From: Streptomyces aculeolatus
GTDB taxonomy: Bacteria > Actinomycetota > Actinomycetes > Streptomycetales > Streptomycetaceae
Direction of reading: 5' to 3'
Length of the DNA stretch: 64,000 nt
Assembly: GCF_020400605.1 (NCBI RefSeq)
Contig: NZ_JAINRD010000002.1
Location: 1 to 64,000 of the forward strand
Position numbers and translations under genes: made by a program. The notes below the pieces were generated by a model. It worked only from the letters and a program-made list of their open reading frames with translations. It did no database searches and was not told the DNA's origin. Below are positions 36,954 to 43,649 of this stretch, piece by piece; the stretch's first letter is position 1; every line of letters starts with the position of its first letter.

Positions 36954-36986
36954 GGAGCCCGGGAGCATGTCCAGCTCCCGGGCTCC
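36954..36986 (-). terminator. 13-bp perfect hairpin downstream of the tRNA-like RNAs
   Basis: On the minus strand GGAGCCCGGGAGC pairs perfectly with GCTCCCGGGCTCC around a 7-nt loop. It lies about 45 bp after the second tRNA-like unit and before unrelated genes, where a transcript end is expected. No T-run follows, which is common for Streptomyces terminators. It could also terminate in the opposite direction. Confidence 0.6.
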
Positions 36987-37029
36987 AGCTTGCCGCCCAT
37001 TTGCGCACACCGACGGCGTTTAAGAGTCG

Positions 37030-37141
37030 CGGATCATGTTGAGATCGACGTGTTCTGCCTTTGAACTACAGCGCCATGAGAGAGGCGCCGGAGGGACTTG
37101 AACCCCCATCCGTCGATGTTCGCCCACGCTCGGTCGATCCG
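37030..37141 (-). ncRNA. Permuted tRNA-like RNA, copy B (3' half precedes 5' half)
   Basis: On the minus strand the order is anticodon 3' strand CGACG (37115-37111), GAT, T-stem/loop GGGGG-TTCAAGT-CCCTC, and acceptor 3' strand CGGCGCC (37090-37084). Eight nt (TCTCTCAT) follow, then acceptor 5' strand GGCGCTG (37075-37069), TA, D-arm GTTC-AAAGGCA-GAAC, A, and anticodon 5' strand CGTCG (37050-37046) with loop ATCTCAA. All four helices pair; the acceptor has one G-U. An outer helix CGGATC/GATCCG (37141-37136 with 37035-37030) encloses the unit. A normal-order tRNA is impossible because no partner halves lie outside. Confidence 0.7.
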
Positions 37142-37167
37142 GTGTTCGGCGGCGAATACTGAGACTG

Positions 37168-37299
37168 GAGCGAGAATCTGAGTTTCACGGGGCCGCCTCT
37201 GCCAGGCTTGGGCCACCCCCGCAGGTGGTGCGGGGAGAGGGATTCGAACCCCCAACTGACACCCCTCATCAGCTTCGACATCAGTTTCAGCTTGCGCTC
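37168..37299 (-). ncRNA. Permuted tRNA-like RNA, copy A (3' half precedes 5' half)
   Basis: On the minus strand the order is GGGGT (37265-37261), GTCAGTT, T-arm GGGGG-TTCGAAT-CCCTC, acceptor TCCCCGC (37236-37230), then ACCACCT, which includes an encoded A-CCA. Acceptor GCGGGGG (37222-37216), TG, D-arm GCC-N13-GGC with loop GG, G, GCCCC (37193-37189) and loop GTGAAAC follow. Acceptor and anticodon stems pair across the permutation with one wobble each. Beyond the loop the flanks pair again: GAAGCTGA with TCAGATTC (one mismatch) and GAGCG with CGCTC. The hairpin at 37308-37328 separates it from the gene before. Confidence 0.72.
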
Positions 37300-37307
37300 A
37301 TCGCGCA

Positions 37308-37328
37308 CCCTCCGCTCGCGACGGAGGG
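37308..37328 (-). terminator. Hairpin between the DUF7873-like gene and the tRNA-like RNAs
   Basis: CCCTCCG and CGGAGGG form a 7-bp stem with a 7-nt loop, 12 bp after the stop codon at 37341. It may end or stabilise the mRNA, or act as a processing point between the coding part and the RNAs. No T-tract follows on the minus strand. Confidence 0.45.
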
Positions 37329-37340
37329 CGTATGTGGCGG

Positions 37341-38072
37341 CTACCCGAAGAGGTAGCCGAATACCGCGTCGCCGACCCGCTGGTCGGTGACATCGGTGTT
37401 GTTCGCCTCCTCGCGGGCGAACTTGACGGACTGCTGGAGCTTCTCGACGCGGTCGAGGAGCTCGTTGACCCGCCGGGCGGGCAGCGCGCCGGAGAACTTC
37501 ACCGTGGTCCAGTAACCGACCGGGACGTCCTCGTAGTACACCTCGACCTGCGCCGGGTGCTTCTCGGTGGCCTCGGCCTTCACGTGGTTGCGCGGAACCT
37601 TCTTCGTGCGGATGGTGCGCACCGGGTCCGTCTTCCACGAGTCCGTCGAGGGGTCCAGGCTCCACGACTCGGAGGCGTCGAGCACCGGCAGCTTGCGCAC
37701 GAAGGTGTGCAGGTCGGTGAGCTGCTTCTCCAGGAACAGCAGGTACGGGACGGGCACCTGGGGCAACAGCACCGTACCGTCGACCACCACGTCCGCGACC
37801 GCGGACCGGTTCGCCCAGTCCTTCGTCGCGGTCACGTCGAAGAGCCGTGTCAGCGTCCCGGCGGTCGCCCGCAGCGCGTCCTCGGCCTTGACCTGCACCC
37901 GCGTGGACTCGGGCGGCAGCTGCTCGCCCTCCTCGTCCTTGGGCTGGTAGGTCCGGGAGATGCCGGCCAGCAGGGCGGGCTTCTGCACGTCCTGGTGAAC
38001 CTGGGTGAGCTCCTGGAGGGCCTTGGACTTGACGCCCTTTTCGACTGCGATGATCTGATTCAGCTTCGGCAC
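37341..38072 (-). CDS. Conserved actinobacterial protein of unknown function (DUF7873-like)
   Basis: A 243-aa soluble protein beginning MPKLNQIIAVEKGVKSKALQ. It has conserved-looking blocks ALLAGISRTYQPKDEEGEQL, LTRLFDVTATKDWANRSAVA, PYLLFLEKQLTDLHTFVRKL, HPAQVEVYYEDVPVGYWTTV and a C-terminal coiled-coil-like helix (RVNELLDRVEKLQQSVKFAREEA, split here only by length). I recognise it as a widely conserved family without a known role; the DUF number is from memory. No Ro60/TROVE features are seen. Two permuted tRNA-like RNAs follow on the same strand, so a link to RNA binding or repair is an attractive inference. Confidence 0.8.
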   Translation of the reverse strand: MPKLNQIIAVEKGVKSKALQELTQVHQDVQKPALLAGISRTYQPKDEEGEQLPPESTRVQVKAEDALRATAGTLTRLFDVTATKDWANRSAVADVVVDGTVLLPQVPVPYLLFLEKQLTDLHTFVRKLPVLDASESWSLDPSTDSWKTDPVRTIRTKKVPRNHVKAEATEKHPAQVEVYYEDVPVGYWTTVKFSGALPARRVNELLDRVEKLQQSVKFAREEANNTDVTDQRVGDAVFGYLFG

Positions 38073-38181
38073 ACGGCAAACCTAACAACCCCGTGCCGCA
38101 CGCACATCCGATTAAGCACCCTGGCCGACACCTGAGCCCGCGGGGGCGAGGAAGTGGGTCGGTTTTGCGTCCGTAGCGACG

Positions 38182-38472
38182 ATGGAGGCGTCGGCAGCCG
38201 GCGAGCCAGGGGCGCCGGGAGGCGGCACAGGAGCGTCATACGACGCGGTGGTGCTGGCGGGAGGGCGCGCCGAGCGCTTGAACGGAGCGGACAAGCCGAG
38301 GGTGTCCGTCGGCGGTACGCCGTTGCTCGACCGGTCGATCGAGGGCGCGGGCCGGGGCGGGGTTCGCTCCGGCCCGCGCTCGTGGGGGCCTACGGGGGCC
38401 ATTCCTCGGTGGGGATCCGCGACTGTCCGTGCGGACGCGGCATCAGGTCTGCGATCCCCTGACGGTCCCTGA
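38182..38472 (+). pseudogene. MobA-like nucleotidyltransferase, N-terminal relic
   Basis: The frame starts with a normal MobA/NTP-transferase N-terminus: YDAVVLAGGRAERLNGADKP, then GGTPLLDRSIE, including the nucleotide-binding LAGG-x3-R and DK. After about residue 55 the likeness ends and the frame becomes Gly/Arg/Ser-rich to a stop at 38472. A complete enzyme is around 190 aa or more, so only the first strand-helix unit survives. It is truncated rather than a short family member. Confidence 0.65.
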
Positions 38473-38488
38473 CATCGCCGGGACGGGC

Positions 38489-39418
38489 CTAGAGATCCTT
38501 GGCGCGTTCGATGAGTGCGAGTGCGGTGTCCTCGACCGCGTCGTAACGGTCCGGGTAGGCCGAGACCTGGACGCTCTGCGCGACCTGGCCCGCGGACATG
38601 CCCGGGTTGTTCGCCGCCACCTTGATGGCGGGGGTGAAGAACGCGTGGGACGCGTACGACACGTCCATGATCTGTTCGGGAGTTCCCCAGCCCTGCGACG
38701 GGCGCTGCTGGAACACTCCGAGCGAGTCGCGGTCGCCGCAGTCCAGGTTGTTCATGTTGGACTCGACCACGCCCGCCTCGAAGCCGGCGAGCATCACGCG
38801 GTCGCTGACGCCGAGTTCGATGCCGGTCCGGTAGACGATCCTGAGTACCTCGGGGTCCGGCTCGGCCGGCACCGAGCAGCCGCCGCCGTCGTCACCGCCG
38901 CCCTCGCCGAGAAGGCTCTGCCAGGTCTGGGGGCCGACGACGCCGTCGGCGGAAAGGCCCTTGGTGCTCTGGAAGTCGGTGACCGCGGAGGCGGTCGCCG
39001 GGCCGAACTCGCCGTCCACGGCGAGCCCGTAGCCGAACTTGTTCAGTGCCGTCTGCGCCGCCGAGACCGCGTCGCCGCTGTCGCCCTCGCGGACGGTGGC
39101 GATCAGGCCGGGCCAGGTCTCCGAGCCGATGACGCCGTCCGCGCCGTAGCCCTTGGACTGCTGGAACGTGAGCACGGTGTTCTCGGTCGCCGGGCCGAAC
39201 TCGCCGTCCACGGCGATGTCGTAGCCGCGGTCGCGCAGCAGGTACTGGGCGGTGGAGACGTTCGCACCGGTCGAGCCGTTCTGGAGGACCGGCCAGGCCG
39301 GGGCGGCGGTGGCCGACTGGACGACGGCGAGTGACACCAGCAGCGCCGCGGCGCACGCGGCGGCGATCGCGGCCCACCAACGGGGGGTCACCCGCTGTGT
39401 GGTCGTTGTTGGGTTCAA
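38489..39418 (-). CDS. Secreted peptidoglycan-binding protein with lytic-transglycosylase-like domain
   Basis: A 309-aa exported protein. Its signal peptide (WWAAIAAACAAALLVSLAVV, cleavage near SATAAPA) precedes two PG_binding_1 repeats (GYDIAVDGEFGPATENTVL; GYGLAVDGEFGPATASAVT). A C-terminal domain with VVESNMNNLDCGDRDSLGVF and QQRPSQGWGTPEQIM is typical of actinobacterial SLT-like muralytic proteins. TTG 39418 is the start because GGGGAG lies five bases upstream and the signal peptide begins soon after. It is a near twin in layout of the next gene on the left-reading strand. Confidence 0.85.
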   Translation of the reverse strand: MNPTTTTQRVTPRWWAAIAAACAAALLVSLAVVQSATAAPAWPVLQNGSTGANVSTAQYLLRDRGYDIAVDGEFGPATENTVLTFQQSKGYGADGVIGSETWPGLIATVREGDSGDAVSAAQTALNKFGYGLAVDGEFGPATASAVTDFQSTKGLSADGVVGPQTWQSLLGEGGGDDGGGCSVPAEPDPEVLRIVYRTGIELGVSDRVMLAGFEAGVVESNMNNLDCGDRDSLGVFQQRPSQGWGTPEQIMDVSYASHAFFTPAIKVAANNPGMSAGQVAQSVQVSAYPDRYDAVEDTALALIERAKDL

Positions 39419-39569
39419 CGGGACTCCCCGTGGATTCGGTGGATGGGTGGGGGGTGGAGGGGTGCATCGACCGGTGCCCGTGCCGAGTGGGGGGCGGGAC
39501 GGACACCACGACGCCGGGGGCCCGGGCGGGCGGTCGCGGTGAGCTGTGCGCCCGGGCCCCGGCACGCCG

Positions 39570-40514
39570 CTACTCGATGCAGCCGCCCGTAGGCAGAGCA
39601 CCCGGCGCAGGCGGGGTGGATCCGTCGTAGACCGGGCCGAGGAGGGCGCCGGGGCAGCGGTTCGCGCCGCCCGCCGCGATCTCCACGTGCAGGTGCGGGC
39701 CGGTGGAGTTGCCGGTGCTGCCCGACAGCCCGATCTGGGTGCCGGCGTCGACCCGGACGCCGGAGCCGGCCCCGTGCGCGGAGAAGTGGCAGTAGAGGTA
39801 CGTGGCGCCGTCGTCGCCGACGACCTGGTAGCCGAGTCCGCACCGGCTGTTGTTGATCTGGTTCGCCACGCCGGAGGTGATCGAGTACACCGGGGTCCCG
39901 GTGCCCACCGGCAGGTCCAGTGCGGCGTAGTCGTGGTGCGGCACGTCGTAGTAGCCGCGGGACAGGGCGTCGCGCGGGATGGGCAGCGAGTAGTTGCCGC
40001 CCCCGCCGCCGTTCTCCCCGATCAGGTTCTGCCAGGTGTCCGGGCCGACGATCCCGTCGACGGCCAGGCCCCTGGAGCTCTGGTACGAGGTGACGGCGGC
40101 GGCCGTGCCCGCGCCGAACTCCCCGTCCACGGCGAGCCCGTAGCCGAACTTGTTCAGCGCGGACTGGGCCGCGGCGACCGCGGGGCCGCTGTCGCCCTGC
40201 CGCACCGTGATGACGAGGCCCGGCCAGGTCTGCTGGCCGATGATTCCGTCCGCCCCGTAGCCCTTGGACTGCTGGAAGGCGACCACGGCGCCCTCGGTCG
40301 CCGGGCCGAAGGCGCTGTCGGCGGCGATGTCGTAGCCGTGACCGCGCAGCAGGTACTGGGCCGCGGCCACGTTCGACCCGGACGAACCGTTGCTGAGCAC
40401 CGGCCAGGCCGGAGCGGCGGTGGCCGACTGGGCGAGGCCGAGGGAGGCCATCAGCGTCGCGCACACCGCGGCGACGACCACCCATGCACGTCTGACTTTT
40501 GTTCCTGAAGGCAA
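39570..40514 (-). CDS. Secreted M23 metallopeptidase with two peptidoglycan-binding domains
   Basis: A 314-aa exported endopeptidase. The signal peptide (AWVVVAAVCATLMASLGLA, cut near SATAAPA) is followed by two PG_binding_1 repeats almost the same as those of the neighbouring gene. The zinc peptidase has ligands in HHDYAALDLPVGTGTPV and HLHVEIAAGG, plus YLYCHFSAHGAGSGVRV. The TTG at 40514 again sits behind GGGGAGTC-type spacing. The two genes likely arose by duplication with different catalytic tails and remodel cell-wall peptide and glycan bonds. Confidence 0.87.
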   Translation of the reverse strand: MPSGTKVRRAWVVVAAVCATLMASLGLAQSATAAPAWPVLSNGSSGSNVAAAQYLLRGHGYDIAADSAFGPATEGAVVAFQQSKGYGADGIIGQQTWPGLVITVRQGDSGPAVAAAQSALNKFGYGLAVDGEFGAGTAAAVTSYQSSRGLAVDGIVGPDTWQNLIGENGGGGGNYSLPIPRDALSRGYYDVPHHDYAALDLPVGTGTPVYSITSGVANQINNSRCGLGYQVVGDDGATYLYCHFSAHGAGSGVRVDAGTQIGLSGSTGNSTGPHLHVEIAAGGANRCPGALLGPVYDGSTPPAPGALPTGGCIE

Positions 40515-40644
40515 CCCGACTCCCCGTATCTGGGAACATGTGGGCGCCGAACGTAGCAACGAAAAATCCGGCAGGCATCGGGCGTTCGACCGACAGGCGG
40601 CAGGACCATGACATGTCATCCCGTGCGCGGCACCGGCAGGTGAG

Positions 40645-41829
40645 GTGGCCGGCTTGTCGTCACTCCCCCCACGCAGCGACCCGTCCGGCGACCCGCAGAG
40701 CAGTGTCGAGGCGCGGTTCACGGCGTCCGCCCGGCGACTGGCGCCTCCGGTGCGCGGTGTCGCGCTCGTCGTCATCAGCGTCTTCGGCCTGCTCTCCGTG
40801 CCCGACGGGGCCCTGCCGCTGGGAATCGCCCTGTTCTGCCTGGTGCTCGCGGGGGCCGCGGCGGACTGCCGGACGGGGCTCACCGGGCGGGGCGCGGCGG
40901 TGTCGCTGGTGTTCGCCGTCCTGCGCGTGGCGGCGGTCTGCGCGACACAGGAGTGGACCGGCGGGCCGCAGAACCCGTGGGCGCTGAACCTGCTGACCAC
41001 CACCGCGATCACGCTGCAGTGGGAGTGGTCCCTTCCGGTCGCCGTGCCGGTCACGGCCGGGCTGCTCGCGGTCGACCTGGTGGCGGCCGACCTGGCCGGC
41101 GCCGATCCGGCGTGGCCGGGGTCCGGTCCGGCCGGCACCGTGATACCCCGGCTGGTGTTCGAGTGCCTGCTGGCGCGCCTCGGGTACGTACTGCTGCGCC
41201 GGTCCGGCAGACGGGTGGACGAGATACGGGAACGCCGGTCGGCACTGGCGCGCGCGGAGGCGGTGTCACTGGCGCGGAAACGGCAGGAGCGCGAGTATCT
41301 GGCGCTCCTCCACGACACGGCCGCGGCCACCTTCCTGATGGTGGCGGCGCGGGCGGACGACGCGGACCCGGCGCGGATCGCCGAGTACGCCCGGCACGAC
41401 CTCGCGGTGCTCACCGGCGCGGCGGGCGGGGCGACCACCCAGGACAGCCCCGTGGAGCTCACGGCCTCCCTGCGCGCGGTCGTCGACCGCCGCCGGCCCG
41501 CCGTGGACATGAGCGGGGAGGACACCCTGCTGGTCCCGGCCTCGGTGGCACTCGCCTTCGTCCGTGCGGTGCGCGAGGCGCTGCGGAACGTCGAGCGGCA
41601 CGCCGGGGTGGACGCCGCGGAACTACGCGTACGCAGCGAAGGCGACCGGGTCGTCGTCCTGGTGGCCGACCGCGGAGCGGGCTTCCGGCCGGACCGCGTG
41701 GCGCGCTCCCGCCGCGGGATCCGGGGCTCGGTGGTCGAGCGGATGGCCGCCGTCGGCGGCGCCGCCGCGATCATCTCGCACCCCGGCGCGGGCACCACCG
41801 TCAGGCTGGTGTGGCCCGGTGACGGGTGA
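40645..41829 (+). CDS. Membrane sensor histidine kinase (NarL/DesK-type)
   Basis: A 394-aa kinase with five or six hydrophobic segments in the first 190 residues (VRGVALVVISVFGLLSVPD, VIPRLVFECLLARLGYVLL). A dimerisation helix carries LALLHDTAAATFLM, whose His is the likely phosphorylation site. The ATPase domain has the N-box REALRNVERHA, G1 DRGAGF and G2 SRRGIRGSVVERMAAVGG. GTG 40645 is used, but the TTG 12 bp later is possible. It overlaps the following gene and belongs to a three-gene signalling operon. Confidence 0.85.
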   Translation: MAGLSSLPPRSDPSGDPQSSVEARFTASARRLAPPVRGVALVVISVFGLLSVPDGALPLGIALFCLVLAGAAADCRTGLTGRGAAVSLVFAVLRVAAVCATQEWTGGPQNPWALNLLTTTAITLQWEWSLPVAVPVTAGLLAVDLVAADLAGADPAWPGSGPAGTVIPRLVFECLLARLGYVLLRRSGRRVDEIRERRSALARAEAVSLARKRQEREYLALLHDTAAATFLMVAARADDADPARIAEYARHDLAVLTGAAGGATTQDSPVELTASLRAVVDRRRPAVDMSGEDTLLVPASVALAFVRAVREALRNVERHAGVDAAELRVRSEGDRVVVLVADRGAGFRPDRVARSRRGIRGSVVERMAAVGGAAAIISHPGAGTTVRLVWPGDG

Positions 41830-42988
41830 ACCGCGGGCGGCGGACGACGGCTCGGGTGTGCCGGCCGCCGGGGAGAAGCGGCCAGCGGCCGCGGGTGAGC
41901 CGCGGGCGGCGGGCGATCACGTCCACGCGACGATGCGGATCGTCCTGGTCTGCGCCACCGGCGTCCTGCAACTCGGCCTGAGCCTGCACCCCGTGCTCGT
42001 ACAGGACTGTCGCCACCGGTGGCTCGCGGTGGCCGCGTTCGCCGCGCTGGCCGGCGTCACCGCGGTCTGCTGCGGGTGGGTGCTGCGCCGCCGACCGCTG
42101 CCCGGGGCGCTCGTGGCAGCCGGTACGGCGGTGGTGCTGGCGGCGTCGTTCTGCGCCGCGGTGGCGCTCGGCCCGGAACGGCGGTTCGGCCCGGCCGACT
42201 GGTCGTTCGGCCTGGTGGGGTGGCATCTGCTGCTGCTCCTGCTGGACCGGGTCCGGGTCCTGGTCACGGTGCTGGCCGCCCATCTGGCGGCGAGCATGGG
42301 GATGTTCCTGTCGGCGGGCGTACCGGACCGCTCCGCCCTCGGTGCGGCCGGCGCCGCCGCGTTCGCCGCCGTCAACGTCCAGCTGGCCGTCATCGTGATC
42401 ACGCGGGTGCTCCAGCAGCAGACCCGCGAGGCGGCACCGGCGACCGCCGAACGGGACCACCTGCTGACCAAGGTGCTGACGGCACAGCAGTGGGAGCAGC
42501 ACCAGCACAGCGCGTTCGCGGGGCAGTTGGGCTCGACGCTGCCGCTGCTCGCGGGCCTGGCCGACGGCGAACTCGATCCGCGCGACCCCGACACCCAGCG
42601 GCGCTGCGCACTGGCCGCGACGCAGTTGCGGCGGCTGTTCGCCGAGAACGACGAGGTTCCCGACCCGCTGGTGCACGAGGTCACCGCGTGCGTGGACACG
42701 GCCGAACGGCGCGGCGTGGACGTGTCGTTCGCGGTGAGCGGCGCGGCCGTGCCGGTGCCCGCGCAGGTGCGTCGCGAGCTGACCGGCCCGGTGATCGCGG
42801 CATTGTCGGCGGCGCGGAGTCGTGCCAGGGTGAGCGTGCTGCGCACCGACGAGGAGGTACGGGTCGCAGTGGTGGCCGACGCCGCTGCCGACGTGGCCGC
42901 CGCCGCCACCGCCCGGGTCCGGGTCGAGTACGGCGTCTACGGGGACCACCTGAGGCTGGAGGCGGGATGGCGCACGCGCCAGGGCTGA
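41819..42988 (+). CDS. Histidine-kinase-like membrane protein with degenerate ATPase region
   Basis: A 389-aa protein with five to six membrane segments (IVLVCATGVLQLGLSLHPVL, FGLVGWHLLLLLLDRVRVLV). A cytoplasmic part has helix LTAQQWEQHQHSAFAGQL, then a region in the HATPase position. The N-box and glycine-rich boxes are not recognisable, so ATP binding is doubtful. The start GTG 41819 overlaps the kinase gene by 11 bp, and its 3' end overlaps the regulator by 22 bp. It may be a co-sensor or regulator of the true kinase. Confidence 0.7.
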   Translation: MTGEPRAADDGSGVPAAGEKRPAAAGEPRAAGDHVHATMRIVLVCATGVLQLGLSLHPVLVQDCRHRWLAVAAFAALAGVTAVCCGWVLRRRPLPGALVAAGTAVVLAASFCAAVALGPERRFGPADWSFGLVGWHLLLLLLDRVRVLVTVLAAHLAASMGMFLSAGVPDRSALGAAGAAAFAAVNVQLAVIVITRVLQQQTREAAPATAERDHLLTKVLTAQQWEQHQHSAFAGQLGSTLPLLAGLADGELDPRDPDTQRRCALAATQLRRLFAENDEVPDPLVHEVTACVDTAERRGVDVSFAVSGAAVPVPAQVRRELTGPVIAALSAARSRARVSVLRTDEEVRVAVVADAAADVAAAATARVRVEYGVYGDHLRLEAGWRTRQG

Positions 42989-43623
42989 GCGCGGTCATCG
43001 TCGACGACCATCCCGCGGTACGCGCCGGGGTCGCCCAGTGGTTGACCACCGGCACCCCGCCGATCCGGGTCGCCGCCTCGGGCGACGACGTCCGGGTCGC
43101 GTGGACCGGCGAGGGCGCCACCGCCGACGTGGTCATCCTCGACCTGCACCTGGGCGGGCCGGCTCCGGCCGTCAACGACCTGCGCCGGCTGACCGAGGCC
43201 GGGCGGCGGGTCGTCGTCTACTCGATGCGCGCGGCCGACGACATCGCCCTGCAGTGCCTGGAGTTGGGCGCGCTGAGCTATCTGACGAAGGCGGAGGGCG
43301 CCGCGCACCTCCAGGAGGCCGCCGCCGCCGCGGCCTCCGGCCGCGCGTTCACACCGCCGTCGCTGGCGGGCGCACTCGCCGGCGACCGGTCCACGGGCCG
43401 GCCGTCGCTCTCGGCGCGCGAGACCGAGGTACTGATCGAGTGGTTCCAGTCCGAGTCCAAGGACTTCGTGGGTCAACGCCTGGGCATCTCGCCGCGCACC
43501 GTCAACACCCATCTCGAACACATCCGGATCAAGTACGCGATGAGCGGCCGGGAGGCCCCCACCAAGGCGGCGCTCCTGGCCCGGGCCATCCAGGACGGCC
43601 TGGTCCGGGTCGACGACCTCTGA
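42967..43623 (+). CDS. LuxR/NarL-family response regulator
   Basis: A 218-aa regulator. The receiver has acidic VDDHPAVRAG, phosphoacceptor Asp in DVVILDLHLGG and the lysine in LTKAEG. The C-terminal LuxR helix-turn-helix is LSARETEVLIEWFQSESKDF then GISPRTVNTHLEHIRIKYAM. The WFQSESKDF insertion before the recognition helix resembles a recurrent Streptomyces subgroup. ATG 42967 has GGAGG upstream. It is the output of the two membrane sensors before it; targets are unknown. Confidence 0.9.
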   Translation: MAHAPGLSAVIVDDHPAVRAGVAQWLTTGTPPIRVAASGDDVRVAWTGEGATADVVILDLHLGGPAPAVNDLRRLTEAGRRVVVYSMRAADDIALQCLELGALSYLTKAEGAAHLQEAAAAAASGRAFTPPSLAGALAGDRSTGRPSLSARETEVLIEWFQSESKDFVGQRLGISPRTVNTHLEHIRIKYAMSGREAPTKAALLARAIQDGLVRVDDL

Positions 43624-43649
43624 GGCGGGGCGGGCACCTCGTTCGTCGG

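Noticed and set aside
37082..37222. An ordinary tRNA with a long intron running from the 5' half of copy A to the 3' half of copy B
   Set aside because: The acceptor strands GCGGGGG and CGGCGCC do not pair and the anticodon strands GCCCC and CGACG do not match, whereas within each permuted unit they do.
37341..38072. Ro60/TROVE protein as partner of the tRNA-like RNAs
   Set aside because: The protein has 243 residues and no von Willebrand-like or HEAT-repeat features. It does not resemble Ro60.
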